DNA from: Virgibacillus sp. NKC19-3
GTDB lineage: Bacteria; Bacillota; Bacilli; Bacillales; Amphibacillaceae
Assembly (NCBI RefSeq): GCF_019837165.1
Contig: NZ_JAGYHC010000001.1
Location: forward strand, 1,302,001-1,366,000
Direction of reading: 5' to 3'
DNA: 64,000 nucleotides
In this document: positions 45,121 through 57,696 of the stretch, piece by piece
Layout: every line of letters starts with the position of its first letter
Numbering within the stretch: the first letter of the stretch is position 1
The notes under the pieces: model-generated
The model's database searches: none
The model's input: only the letters and a program-made list of their open reading frames with translations
What the model was told of the DNA's origin: nothing
Made by a program: the position numbers and the translations under genes

Positions 45121-45780
45121 ATGGAAAATGTTAGGTCAAGGGAGCATGTTAGAGCAACTGCCACTGGAAATCGAAAAGTCTATTTTTTTATGAAACGGTT
45201 GATTGATATCGTTATCAGTTTCTCGCTACTTTTTTTATTAATACCGTTATTGCTGTTTATCTGTATAAAAATGAGGAGGAATGAGGGAAGTCCTATCTTT
45301 TTTCATCAAAGGCGGGTAGGTAAGTGTAATCATCGTTTTATCGTTTGGCAGTTTCGTACCATGACAAATCCATCTCGCGTTATTCGTGCATTCCCACCAT
45401 ACCCAGTACCAGATTCTTGGGCCGGTGGTGTACCAGATGAAATTCATTTTCAACAGGATTCTTATAGTATACGAACCCCGACTGGTTTATGGCTTCAGAA
45501 GTATAAGCTTCATACACTTCCGCAATTATGGAATGTACTAAAAGGGGATATGAGTTTAGTAGGGCCGAAATCCGAGATACCGGAAATTGTTGATCACTAT
45601 AATAATTATCAAATGAAACGTTTGAAATTAAGACCTGGAATGACTGGCTATACGCAACTTAAAGGGGAATTAAACTATAGTGAAAAGATAAGGTGTGACC
45701 TTTTCTATATTGAAAATTGTAGCATACGAATGGACATGCACCTTTTAATGCAGACAATTAAAACAGTTCTATCTTCCTAG
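45121..45780 (+). CDS. Undecaprenyl-phosphate sugar phosphotransferase (bacterial sugar transferase)
   Basis: A 219-residue monotopic glycosyl-1-phosphate transferase. It has the N-terminal membrane helix FMKRLIDIVISFSLLFLLIP, then FFHQRRVGKCNHRFIVWQFR (QxRxG..G..F), the catalytic region LHTLPQLWNVLKGDMSLVGP, and RPGMTGYTQLKGE. Such enzymes start exopolysaccharide or glycan synthesis. The typical KFRSM and RRTSLDELPQ motifs are replaced by WQFRTM and KYKLHTLPQL, so it is a divergent member. It is not in a polysaccharide cluster. The ATG at 45121 follows GAGGTG. Confidence 0.83.
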   Translation: MENVRSREHVRATATGNRKVYFFMKRLIDIVISFSLLFLLIPLLLFICIKMRRNEGSPIFFHQRRVGKCNHRFIVWQFRTMTNPSRVIRAFPPYPVPDSWAGGVPDEIHFQQDSYSIRTPTGLWLQKYKLHTLPQLWNVLKGDMSLVGPKSEIPEIVDHYNNYQMKRLKLRPGMTGYTQLKGELNYSEKIRCDLFYIENCSIRMDMHLLMQTIKTVLSS

Positions 45781-45841
45781 TTTTCATTTTTGTGAAAAAC
45801 GTATACGATAGAAGTAACGATGGAATAGGGAGGTTATTTAC

Positions 45842-46789
45842 ATGATTTTATTTTCTGCCAAAATATCCAGTAAGCATCATGAAAAATTAAAAGCAGACCA
45901 TTCGAATTTAGAGTTTATATTTTGTGATAATATGAATGAGGCCAAGCAGCATTTACATAAAGCTGAGATCCTTGTTACCTATGGAGGAGATTTAAACGAT
46001 AGTTTAATCGAGCAAGCAAACAATCTAAAATGGATTATGGTTATGTCTGCCGGAATAGATAAATTGCCATTTGAAGCAATTAAGAAAAAGGGTATTCTTG
46101 TGACAAATGCGAAAGGTATTCATCAAACGCAAATGGCTGAATATGCCATTTCCATGTTGTTGCAAGTTTATCGTGATGCCAGGAAATTATATCAAAGTGA
46201 AAAAGATCATCATTGGGATCGTTCTGCCCGCGTGCAAGAGATAACGGGAAGAAGGATACTTATTGTCGGCACGGGTTCGATTGGTCAGGAAGTTGCTCGT
46301 CTAGCAAAAGCATTTCGAATGAAAACCATTGGCGTGTCCAGAAGTGGCAGATCGAAGGAGTATTTTGATGAAAATCATAAAATAGATAATCTGGAAGAAC
46401 TGCTTCCACGTGTAGATATGGTTGTGTCTATTCTGCCAAGTACAGAAGAAACTCGCGGGCTTTTCAACTTTAAACAGTTTCAACTGTTGCCAGATCATGC
46501 TGTATTTTTGAATATGGGGCGTGGAGATCTGGCTTATACTGACGATTTGCTAAAAGCAGTGAGACAAGGGGAAGTTGCACATATGGTACTAGATGTTTTT
46601 GAAGAGGAACCACTGCCTTTAGATCATCCATTTTGGTCAGAGGAAAATGTGACAATCACTCCACATATTGCGGGACGCTCTCCATATTATACAAGACGTG
46701 CCCTGGAAATCTTTGAACAAAATCTTCAATCTTATTTGGCTGATAAAGATGAATACATCAATAAAATAGATGTGAAAAGGGGGTATTAA
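45842..46789 (+). CDS. D-isomer-specific 2-hydroxyacid dehydrogenase
   Basis: A 315-residue NAD(P)-dependent dehydrogenase. The substrate domain includes MVMSAGIDKLPFEAI and MAEYAISMLLQ. The NAD domain has ILIVGTGSIGQEVARLAKAF (near 139), SRSGRS suggestive of NADP binding, LNMGRGDLAYTDDLLKAV and catalytic His in TPHIAGRSPYYTRRA. The substrate is unknown. TAGGGAGGT precedes the ATG. Confidence 0.88.
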   Translation: MILFSAKISSKHHEKLKADHSNLEFIFCDNMNEAKQHLHKAEILVTYGGDLNDSLIEQANNLKWIMVMSAGIDKLPFEAIKKKGILVTNAKGIHQTQMAEYAISMLLQVYRDARKLYQSEKDHHWDRSARVQEITGRRILIVGTGSIGQEVARLAKAFRMKTIGVSRSGRSKEYFDENHKIDNLEELLPRVDMVVSILPSTEETRGLFNFKQFQLLPDHAVFLNMGRGDLAYTDDLLKAVRQGEVAHMVLDVFEEEPLPLDHPFWSEENVTITPHIAGRSPYYTRRALEIFEQNLQSYLADKDEYINKIDVKRGY

Positions 46790-46858
46790 TATTAGGTGGT
46801 TTTCTCTTTCATTCTTTTAGAAAAGTGATAAAATGACTCGGGGAGTAATATACTTTTA

Positions 46859-46905
46859 TTGACATGCTGCTCCAGTAGCAGGTACACTTATTATAAGAAT
46901 TATAA
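46859..46905 (+). promoter_or_regulatory. perR promoter with PerR box
   Basis: TTGACA 46859-46864, 18-bp spacer, TACACT 46883-46888. TTATAAGAATTATAA (46891-46905) matches the PerR box TTATAATNATTATAA in all but one fixed position and covers the expected transcription start, fitting negative autoregulation. Confidence 0.85.
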
Positions 46906-46953
46906 TGTAATAATAGGACTATAATTAAAATCATGAAAGAGAGGTGGTTGATC

Positions 46954-47403
46954 GTGTCTGAAGAACTACAATTGCAACATGCAATTGATACATTAAAAGA
47001 ATCAGGCGTCCGGATCACACCACAGCGCCACGCAGTCCTTGAATTTCTTCTGAAATCAGCGAATCATCCTACAGCTGATGAAATTTATAAGGCACTTGAA
47101 GATAAATTTCCTAATATGAGTGTTGCAACGGTATATAACAATTTACGTGTATTAAGACAAACCGGACTTGTTCGTGAATTGCCTTACGGGGACGCCTCAA
47201 GCAGATTTGACAGTAATACAACAGAACACTATCATATTATTTGTGATGAATGTGGCAAAATAGTAGATTTTCATTACCCTATTTTAGATGAAGTGGAATC
47301 CTTGGCTGAACAAGTAACAGGGTTTGATGTTAGTCATCATCGCATGGAGATTTACGGTAAATGTAAAGAGTGCCAGGTTGCAGCAGTGGTGCAAAAGCAG
47401 TAA
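46954..47403 (+). CDS. perR: Peroxide-responsive Fur-family repressor PerR
   Basis: A 149-residue Fur-family regulator. The winged helix contains [20 protein letters not shown] and [29 protein letters not shown], then [18 protein letters not shown] with a Cys-x-x-Cys zinc site, [12 protein letters not shown] and a second Cys-x-x-Cys (CKECQ) follow, as in B. subtilis PerR. It senses peroxide by iron-catalysed histidine oxidation. The GTG at 46954 after GAGAGGTGG gives the normal PerR N-terminus; the ATG at 46933 overlaps that site. A PerR box lies upstream and ygzB is downstream, as in B. subtilis. Confidence 0.95.
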   Translation: MSEELQLQHAIDTLKESGVRITPQRHAVLEFLLKSANHPTADEIYKALEDKFPNMSVATVYNNLRVLRQTGLVRELPYGDASSRFDSNTTEHYHIICDECGKIVDFHYPILDEVESLAEQVTGFDVSHHRMEIYGKCKECQVAAVVQKQ

Positions 47404-47421
47404 TCAAAATGAACATTAATG

Positions 47422-47470
47422 AAGGACTTCTAGAAACGAATTGTTGTTTTCATAGAAGTCCTTATATTTT
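47422..47470 (+). terminator. Intrinsic terminator after perR
   Basis: AAGGACTTCT and AGAAGTCCTT form a ten-base stem, followed by ATATTTT. Confidence 0.75.
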
Positions 47471-47508
47471 AAAAGCGTTTTTAGTGAATCACGGGCGCGA
47501 CACTAAAA

Positions 47509-47883
47509 TTAATTTTTCTCTTTTTTATATCCCCGTTTATTGTATCTTTCATCAAATTCTTTGCCTTCTAATTCCTTATCCATTGTCAAAGGTTGTTTGC
47601 AATGCATACAAGCATCAACCCGTCCCAGCATTTTTGTTGGTTTCCCGCAATCCGGGCAGGTTACAGGCACGGCCTTTAAGGACAATGTGCCAATCCAAAG
47701 ATAGACGACACTACTTAGAATAACTGATAATATACCGAGAATGAATAATAGTGCCGTTAACCAAGCGATGCTCCTTGTGAACAGTCCAATATACATAATG
47801 AGAATCCCTGCAAAAACCAATATTAATGCAAAGGAGCGTATTTTATTTATTTTACTTGAATAGACTACTCGTTGCTCTGCCAT
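47509..47883 (-). CDS. ygzB: YgzB family membrane protein (UPF0295)
   Basis: A 124-residue protein with two membrane segments ([18 protein letters not shown] and [20 protein letters not shown]) and a C-terminal zinc ribbon: [20 protein letters not shown] with HCK, four cysteines in two Cys-x-x-Cys pairs. It matches YgzB, the conserved neighbour of perR, in opposite orientation. Function unknown. The ATG at 47883 follows AAGGAGGG. Confidence 0.9.
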   Translation of the reverse strand: MAEQRVVYSSKINKIRSFALILVFAGILIMYIGLFTRSIAWLTALLFILGILSVILSSVVYLWIGTLSLKAVPVTCPDCGKPTKMLGRVDACMHCKQPLTMDKELEGKEFDERYNKRGYKKEKN

Positions 47884-47907
47884 CGTAACCCTCCTTAAAT
47901 CTTTCAT

Positions 47908-48216
47908 ACGTAGTATAGCATAATTTCATAAAAATTTCGTTTCACAAAAAAGGAGTTTCCCTTCAATATGGCGAAATATATAGATTGTAGTAAAGAAATT
48001 GGAGGGTAATGTATTATGGAAATATGAAGGTCTGCTTATCAGGGGGAAGACAAACGATGCGGGTGTCTATAAATTGAAGTATATTTTAAAGAATAACGAA
48101 CACAAACGATGTTTGATGAATAGATATATATGTACGGTTAAGAAGGTGGAAGGCTCTAGAACTTTCTTCTGTTGCAATGGGTTAAACGAATGAAAAGAAA
48201 AAATGTAAAAAACTCG
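47908..48216. other. Gap between ygzB and the rrn promoters, no gene recognised
   Basis: In B. subtilis ygxA lies here. Short open frames exist, including one after GGAGGGTAATG, but none resembles ygxA or any family I know. I consider it a decayed or empty spacer. Confidence 0.4.
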
Positions 48217-48438
48217 TTGACTTTGTATAGTAACCATGGTAAAGTTAATTCCGTCGCAAAAAAACGATAAATAAATAACGACAAAAAATAAAAAATACGG
48301 ATTGACTCTAAATTGATCAATATGGTATATTATAAAAGTCGCTATTTTGCGAGCCAATACGAAATATTCATTTTTTTATAAATTTTTATAAAGAGGCTTA
48401 AAAAGGTTATTGACTTTAGGAAATGGATATGGTATGAT
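48217..48438 (+). promoter_or_regulatory. Three tandem rRNA operon promoters
   Basis: P1: TTGACT 48217-48222, 17 bp, TAAAGT 48240-48245. P2: TTGACT 48302-48307, 18 bp, TATATT 48326-48331. P3: TTGACT 48410-48415, 17 bp, TATGAT 48433-48438. All share TTGACT and GG just before the -10. A boxA-like antitermination element TGCTCTTTGAAAACTGA follows at about 48473-48489. Confidence 0.75.
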
Positions 48439-48638
48439 GTGAAAGTTGCAATTTCAACGCAACATATGCATTTGCTCTTTGAAAACTGAACAAAACAACC
48501 AGTATGTCAAACAGATGGTAGAGGAAAGAAATCACGAAGTCCGATGGTTCATCTGGACGGTTGATTTCACCCCTTGAAACCATGTGAAAAGCGAAGATAT
48601 ATCATTGATCGGTGTCAATGATAGACAAACTTCATTAT

Positions 48639-50216
<1,578 letters not shown>

Positions 50217-50384
50217 ATAGAAACGGAAACGCCGAGCGATCTATTTCAGATCTTTTGGTGGAGACATACGTGGTTGTTTGGTTCAGTTTTGAGAGAGCAA
50301 ATCTCTCTATTTGTACCTTGAAAACTAAATAAGAGTACGAACGACATCAAAACATGAATGTGCTTTTGAAACAAAGCAAGATTT

Positions 50385-53302
<2,918 letters not shown>

Positions 53303-53493
53303 AATGGCTTTTAGATGTACGTTACGAACACTCTTATTTAGTTTTTAGGGTATAAATTCATACATATTTATGAAAAATACTTGATTTTTTTCTGGAAACC
53401 ATTATAATATTGGTTGTCACTAAATTTAATAAAGAAGTTCTGTTCAAATGGTTCATGCTTTGCAACGACACAGAACCACTTAAGGACATTAGG

Positions 53494-53609
53494 TCTGGTA
53501 GTTATAGCGGAGAGGTCACACCTGTTCCCATGCCGAACACAGAAGTTAAGCTCTCCAGCGCCGATGGTAGTTGGGGCTTTGCCCCTGCAAGAGTAGGACG
53601 CCGCCAGGC
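53494..53609 (+). rRNA. 5S ribosomal RNA
   Basis: TCTGGTAGTTATAGCGGAGA through CGCCGCCAGGC, including the conserved CCCATGCCGAACACAGAAGT. About 116 nt, 190 nt after 23S. Confidence 0.95.
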
Positions 53610-53650
53610 AATCCATTTGAATAATAAAGTAAAATGCTCAAATTGATCAT

Positions 53651-53725
53651 TCCACAGTAGCTCAGTGGTAGAGCTATCGGCTGTTAACCGATCGGTCGTA
53701 GGTTCGAATCCTACCTGTGGAGCCA
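53651..53725 (+). tRNA. tRNA-Asn (GTT)
   Basis: Cloverleaf with TCCACAG/CTGTGGA acceptor, anticodon loop CTGTTAA, T-arm GGTTCGAATC and encoded CCA. First of 14 tRNA genes following 5S. Confidence 0.96.
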
Positions 53726-53726
53726 T

Positions 53727-53818
53727 GGAGAGCTGTCCGAGTGGTCGAAGGAGCACGATTGGAAATCGTGTAGGCCGCTATCGCGGCCTCGAGGGTTCGA
53801 ATCCCTCGCTCTCCGCCA
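53727..53818 (+). tRNA. tRNA-Ser (GGA)
   Basis: GGAGAGC acceptor, long variable arm CCGCTATCGCGG, anticodon GGA in CGATTGGAAATCG, encoded CCA. Confidence 0.95.
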
Positions 53819-53831
53819 CCTTTATATAATT

Positions 53832-53906
53832 GGCCCGTTGGTCAAGTGGTTAAGACACCGCCCTTTCACGGCGGTAACACGGGTTCGAATCCCGTACGGG
53901 TCACCA
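53832..53906 (+). tRNA. tRNA-Glu (TTC)
   Basis: GGCCCGT acceptor, anticodon loop CTTTCAC, T-arm GGTTCGAATC, encoded CCA. Confidence 0.95.
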
Positions 53907-53947
53907 ACTTTTTTAAACTTTTATTGCTTTTGTTCCTTATGTAATTC

Positions 53948-54023
53948 GGAGGATTAGCTCAGCTGGGAGAGCACCTGCCTTACAAGCAGGGGGTCGCAGG
54001 TTCGAGCCCTGCATCCTCCACCA
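53948..54023 (+). tRNA. tRNA-Val (TAC)
   Basis: GGAGGAT acceptor, anticodon loop CTTACAA, T-arm GGTTCGAGCC, encoded CCA. Confidence 0.95.
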
Positions 54024-54053
54024 TTTAAAAAATAGATTATTATATTTTCATAT

Positions 54054-54130
54054 CGCGGGGTGGAGCAGTCTGGTAGCTCGTTGGGCTCATAACCCAGAGG
54101 TCGTAGGTTCAAATCCTGCCCCCGCAACCA
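54054..54130 (+). tRNA. Initiator tRNA-fMet (CAT)
   Basis: CGCGGGG acceptor whose first base C faces A (unpaired 1-72, the initiator hallmark). GGG/CCC pairs flank anticodon loop CTCATAA. Encoded CCA. Confidence 0.95.
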
Positions 54131-54234
54131 AAATATGTTGATTATCTACATTGAACATGCTTATTTGCTAATTGAAAATGGTAGTGTGCCTTAGCCTATT
54201 CCCAAAATTCATGTGAACTTATTTTTTGATACAT

Positions 54235-54311
54235 GGTCCGGTAGTTCAGTTGGTTAGAATGCCTGCCTGTCACGCAGGAGGTCGCGGGTTCGAGTCCCGT
54301 CCGGACCGCCA
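54235..54311 (+). tRNA. tRNA-Asp (GTC)
   Basis: GGTCCGG acceptor, anticodon loop CTGTCAC, encoded CCA. A 104-nt gap precedes it, longer than the others in the array. Confidence 0.95.
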
Positions 54312-54362
54312 CTTTAACACTAAGTTGATTATTGCAAGAAAAGCTAAATAAATTATTAAAAT

Positions 54363-54438
<76 letters not shown>

Positions 54439-54454
54439 CTCTTTATCAATTGAT

Positions 54455-54539
54455 GGAGGGGTAGCGAAGTGGCTAAACGCGGCGGACTGTAAATCCGCTC
54501 CCTCAGGGTTCGGGAGTTCGAATCTCTCCCCCTCCACCA
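54455..54539 (+). tRNA. tRNA-Tyr (GTA)
   Basis: GGAGGGG acceptor, anticodon loop CTGTAAA, long variable arm, encoded CCA. In B. subtilis trnD a tRNA-Thr lies between Phe and Tyr; it is absent here. Confidence 0.95.
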
Positions 54540-54556
54540 TTACTTTAAAATTATGT

Positions 54557-54630
54557 AGGGGTATAGTTTAATGGCAAAACGAAGGTCTCCAAAACCTTTG
54601 ATGTGGGTTCGATTCCTACTACCCCTGCCA
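54557..54630 (+). tRNA. tRNA-Trp (CCA)
   Basis: AGGGGTA acceptor, anticodon loop CTCCAAA, T-arm GGTTCGATTC, encoded CCA. Confidence 0.95.
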
Positions 54631-54640
54631 TTTTCTATAT

Positions 54641-54717
54641 GGCGGTCGTGGCGAAGTGGTTAACGCACCGGATTGTGGCTCCGGCATTCGTGGGTTCGAT
54701 CCCCACCGGTCGCCCCA
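54641..54717 (+). tRNA. tRNA-His (GTG)
   Basis: GGCGGTC acceptor, anticodon loop TTGTGGC, T-arm GGTTCGATCC, encoded CCA. Confidence 0.94.
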
Positions 54718-54726
54718 TAAAAAATT

Positions 54727-54800
54727 GGGCTATAGCCAAGCGGTAAGGCATCGGGTTTTGATCCCGTGTACCCCAGGTTCGAATCCTGGTAGCCCAGCCA
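54727..54800 (+). tRNA. tRNA-Gln (TTG)
   Basis: TGGGCTA acceptor, anticodon loop TTTTGAT, T-arm GGTTCGAATC, encoded CCA. Confidence 0.95.
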
Positions 54801-54803
54801 CTT

Positions 54804-54878
54804 GCGGGAGTAGTTCAGCGGTAGAACACCACCTTGCCAAGGTGGGGGTCGCGGGTTCGAATCCCGTCTCCCGCTCCA
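54804..54878 (+). tRNA. tRNA-Gly (GCC)
   Basis: GCGGGAG acceptor, anticodon loop TTGCCAA, T-arm GGTTCGAATC, encoded CCA. Only three bases separate it from tRNA-Gln. Confidence 0.95.
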
Positions 54879-54889
54879 TTACTTTAAAT

Positions 54890-54961
<72 letters not shown>

Positions 54962-54971
54962 CAAAACATAT

Positions 54972-55053
54972 GCCGGTGTGGCGGAATTGGCAGACGCGCA
55001 TGACTCAAAATCATGTTCCTTCGGGAGTGTCGGTTCGACCCCGACCACCGGTA
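54972..55053 (+). tRNA. tRNA-Leu (CAA), last of the array
   Basis: GCCGGTG acceptor pairing with CACCGGT, anticodon loop CTCAAAA, long variable arm TTCCTTCGGGAG, T-arm GGTTCGACCC. CCA is not encoded (TCA follows). Its 3' 21 bp are duplicated at 57697-57717. Confidence 0.93.
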
Positions 55054-55054
55054 T
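55034..55054 (+). repeat. Left copy of a 21-bp direct repeat at the 3' end of tRNA-Leu (candidate att site)
   Basis: T-arm and acceptor end of tRNA-Leu, from TTCGACCCCGACC to GGTAT. The copy at 57697-57717 differs at one base. A 3' tRNA end is the classic target of site-specific integrases. Confidence 0.6.
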
Positions 55055-55090
55055 CAGTAGCTTAATTTAGAATAAGATGAGATGTTATAA

Positions 55091-55141
55091 GACATCCTTG
55101 AAACGTTTTTAGGTAGCGTTTGAGGGTGTCTCTTTATTTTT
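55091..55141 (+). terminator. Terminator after the tRNA array
   Basis: GACATCC and GGGTGTC, continued inward by GAAACG and CGTTT, form a long stem followed by TCTTTATTTTT. Confidence 0.75.
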
Positions 55142-55407
55142 GGTTCTACAATATATGTTGGGGTGTGAATCATTTTCTGAATAATATAAAGCACGCGAGC
55201 TCCTTATTTGTTAAACTGAAGTTAGCGAAAAAACAGATACAAAAGGAGTGCGTGCAATTGAATTCTAACATTCATTTACCAGGATTTGAAGTCTTTACGA
55301 TCCAAAAGTCAGAAGAAGTTTACGGCGTCAATTGTCTTCATGTTGATAGGGAAATAAAAAAACATCGTTGTCCGGCTTGTGGTACCTATACATCAAATGT
55401 ACCTTAG
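55141..55407 (+). mobile_element. Left end of an ISL3-family insertion sequence with truncated transposase
   Basis: GGTTCTACAATATATGTTGG at the left resembles the terminal repeat of ISL3-type elements. A TTG at 55258 after AAAAGGAG starts NSNIHLPGFEVFTIQKSEEV, YGVNCLHVDREIKKHRCPAC and GTYTS. The HRCPACGxxT zinc motif is the N-terminal hallmark of ISL3 transposases. After about 50 codons it stops where a MITE-like repeat begins; the catalytic DDE domain is lost. Confidence 0.75.
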
Positions 55408-55612
55408 GGCGGCTGGTGAGCCTCATTGTGCTCGTCGTGTTGCAAGTGATCCGAGATAGCAGCACCCTTCGCAAAAAAGGTTGCTATCCGCGTCTTTAGG
55501 TGTCTCACCTATGCCTTTTCTCCCGCTGGAGCCTCCGCATATTTCCTACGCTAAGCTTGACAATGGCCGTTTTTTAATTAAACACTTTTGTTTTGCCCCA
55601 GCCTCATTTAAA
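55408..55612 (-). repeat. MITE-like repeat copy abutting the ISL3 remnant
   Basis: Minus strand: GAGGCTGGGGCAAAAC, AGCGTAGGAAATATGCGGAG, GCATAGGTGAGACACCTAAA, then GAGGCTCACCAGCCGCCCTA. It is nearly the same as 39721-39912 in the first half and 22255-22447 in the second half. The element ends at or near the transposase break. Confidence 0.65.
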
Positions 55613-55618
55613 TAAAAG

Positions 55619-56023
55619 TTAGTAGTTGACACTCGCTAAGTCTTTAAACTCCTCTTTTTGATTTAATGGGCAAGATTGCTCATTGCAACGGACAATTTTA
55701 TCATTGTCTAATTCAAATATTGCTATTACTTCTATTTCGCCAGTTTTGCCACCCTTTTTATTTGCAGTAACAGTATATCTTAGGGTTGCCGTTTGTTTAT
55801 CATCATCAAAGAGAACGTCATAAAAGGGAGATATAGATATGGAGTTTACAATCCCTTTTAATGCTTGGACATGACTTGTAAATTCAGCTATATCTGTGCT
55901 AACTCCATCAGTTGTTTGAATGTATTGTTTACTGAAGTAATCAGGAATTTTTTCTATTTTCATATCAACGATGATTTCTTGATACATCCTACTTAAAAAT
56001 TCAATGGCTTGTTCTCTATCCAT
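55619..56023 (-). CDS. NTF2/SnoaL-like fold protein
   Basis: A 134-residue protein with an N-terminal helix (REQAIEFLSRMYQEIIVDMK), DYFSKQYIQTTDGVSTDIAE, and beta strands TATLRYTVTANKKGGKTGEI and EVIAIFELDNDKIVRCNEQS, the layout of NTF2/SnoaL-like proteins that bind small ligands or act as cyclases/isomerases. The role is unknown. It lies 17 bases downstream of a MarR regulator in the same operon, so it is probably regulated by it. AAGAGGAGC precedes the ATG. Confidence 0.72.
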   Translation of the reverse strand: MDREQAIEFLSRMYQEIIVDMKIEKIPDYFSKQYIQTTDGVSTDIAEFTSHVQALKGIVNSISISPFYDVLFDDDKQTATLRYTVTANKKGGKTGEIEVIAIFELDNDKIVRCNEQSCPLNQKEEFKDLASVNY

Positions 56024-56040
56024 AATAATTGCTCCTCTTT

Positions 56041-56511
56041 TTATAATTGATTTGACCAGGCTTCTAAAAATTTAATAATCAGCTCTAATTCATCGTCAGA
56101 GAACTGATCCAACAATTGATTATAACGATCTTCAGCTATTTGATGCATTCGATCATGAACCACTGCAAGTTGCTGCCCTGAATTTGTTAACATATAATAA
56201 ACAGCCTTCTGATCATTCTCCTTTTTTTTAGCCAGAACCATTCCTCCTTCAATTAAGGAATTAATGGCTTTGGTAATCGCAGGTTTTGAAACACCTAGCT
56301 CCTTAGAAAGAAATGAGTTATTAGATGCATTTGGATGTTCGTTTATCAGAGCCATAATATGCAACTGCGTTAAAGACCATTTATTTTCGGTATATCCATG
56401 ATCAACTAATAAATCCTTGGCTAGATTATCCCTTTTTGCCATCTTCTTTTCGCGGGACAAAATAAAATGTTCAATGGCTTTCAGGGCTTTTTCTTTTGAG
56501 GAATTTTCCAC
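56041..56511 (-). CDS. MarR family transcriptional regulator
   Basis: A 156-residue winged-helix regulator. The DNA-binding part reads LTQLHIMALINEHPNASNNS, FLSKELGVSKPAITKAINSL and IEGGMVLAKKKENDQKAVYY, then LTNSGQQL. N- and C-terminal helices form the dimer interface. It is the first gene of a two-gene operon with the NTF2-like gene, and three palindromic sites of GTTAAC type lie in its promoter. AAAGGGGGTGAA precedes the ATG. Confidence 0.88.
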   Translation of the reverse strand: MENSSKEKALKAIEHFILSREKKMAKRDNLAKDLLVDHGYTENKWSLTQLHIMALINEHPNASNNSFLSKELGVSKPAITKAINSLIEGGMVLAKKKENDQKAVYYMLTNSGQQLAVVHDRMHQIAEDRYNQLLDQFSDDELELIIKFLEAWSNQL

Positions 56512-56542
56512 AAACCTTCACCCCCTTTGTTTATGTTCTTTA

Positions 56543-56600
56543 GTTAACCAGTTAACAATTATAGTTTACTAGTTAACATTATGAATGTCAACTAGTTCGT
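56543..56600. promoter_or_regulatory. Three phased palindromic operator sites upstream of the MarR gene
   Basis: GTTAACCAGTTAAC (56543-56556), GTTTACTAGTTAAC (56564-56577) and GTCAACTAGTTCG (56587-56599). Starts are 21 and 23 bp apart, about two helical turns, so dimers would bind on one face of the DNA. Confidence 0.7.
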
Positions 56601-56975
56601 TCACCAATACGAATGGGCGCATAATGGGACAACATGGTATTTGATGCCTTTTTATTGAGAAATTTAATCTACAGGAGTTTCTTTTTTATATTACCTCAAA
56701 ATTACAGACACCAACGAATCCAGGTATGGCTAGAGAAGCTTATGGCCTTCCTATCACCACAAGCGCATATGCGGCTTCCAGGCCAAATGAAAAGTGGGTA
56801 ACAATATCACTTACCTGATTTTTTAACGGTCCAAACCTATATTTTTCTGCCATAAAGGATTTATATAGAAGAAATTAAATAACCTGAGCCCCCAAGGACT
56901 CAGGTATTGTAAATAGCTTTTTTCATTCCTGTCTACTTGACAGGGGTCAATTCATTTGTGGTGGTTTATTTTTAC
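56601..56975. other. Gap upstream of the MarR operon, no gene recognised
   Basis: Short open frames exist around 56730-56820 but resemble no family I know. The only clear element is the hairpin at 56882-56905. Confidence 0.4.
56882..56905 (-). terminator. Hairpin terminator downstream of the lipoprotein gene
   Basis: ACCTGAG and CTCAGGT stem. On the minus strand it is followed by TTATTTAATTTC, suitable as terminator for the lipoprotein gene. Confidence 0.6.
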
Positions 56976-57503
56976 CTATTCAAATGCCACGCTCACTTCA
57001 GATTGTTCTTCCTGCTCCATATCTTCCCAATTGACCATATTTAAAAGCATTTCAAAATCTCCTTCTAATGCAGGTAATTCACCACCATCTATATCTTCAA
57101 TAGTTAATACAGCGTCAGCTACTTTTCCTCCTGCGACTTCTGTACTCATCATGACAAGTGATTGATCCACCATTTTCCCATTGATAGATACTTCGCTAGC
57201 TTGAAAATCTACCGTATCTTCTAGCTTATTTTCTACTTCAAAATTCACGTCAATCCACTCTTCTTCTTCACCTACATTTTTTTCAATGCTGATGAGAGTT
57301 GCTTTGTAGTTGTCATTATCTGCAATTTCCTGGTTAAACTCATATGATTCTCTATCTCTATTTTCTTCCTCAACAGGATCTTCTTCATTTTGGCCTGTGT
57401 CTTCTGTTTCCGAGCTTTCGTTCTCAGCGTTATCACTTTCACCGCAAGCAGCTAATAATCCTAATACTATGATAAGGACGGCGCTAAATAAGATTTTTTT
57501 CAT
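56976..57503 (-). CDS. Putative lipoprotein, acidic linker and DUF4352-like domain
   Basis: A 175-residue lipoprotein: signal peptide with lipobox GLLAAC (Cys20), a strongly acidic Glu/Asp/Asn linker to about residue 55, then an immunoglobulin-like beta domain. The domain includes NYKATLISIEKNVGEEEEWI, DVNFEVENKLEDTVDFQASE and VAGGKVADAVLTIEDIDGGE. The alternating VNFxVENK pattern is like DUF4352/telokin-type extracellular domains, but this is a structural guess. Function unknown. It lies within the segment bounded by the tRNA-Leu direct repeats. Confidence 0.72.
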   Translation of the reverse strand: MKKILFSAVLIIVLGLLAACGESDNAENESSETEDTGQNEEDPVEEENRDRESYEFNQEIADNDNYKATLISIEKNVGEEEEWIDVNFEVENKLEDTVDFQASEVSINGKMVDQSLVMMSTEVAGGKVADAVLTIEDIDGGELPALEGDFEMLLNMVNWEDMEQEEQSEVSVAFE

Positions 57504-57696
57504 TGTATGTATTCCCCCTATTTTTTATACCTAATAAAATATACCATAAAGATGCAGTATAAGGAAAGCCTTCTTTTTATACAAATCATAGACATGAAAG
57601 GACTAATTTGCTTCAAAATGGTACTATAGTTTGTTAATCATAGATTTTGGGGTGAAGAGACCTTTTTTATAAACCCTATCAAATCAAAAGGCAATA

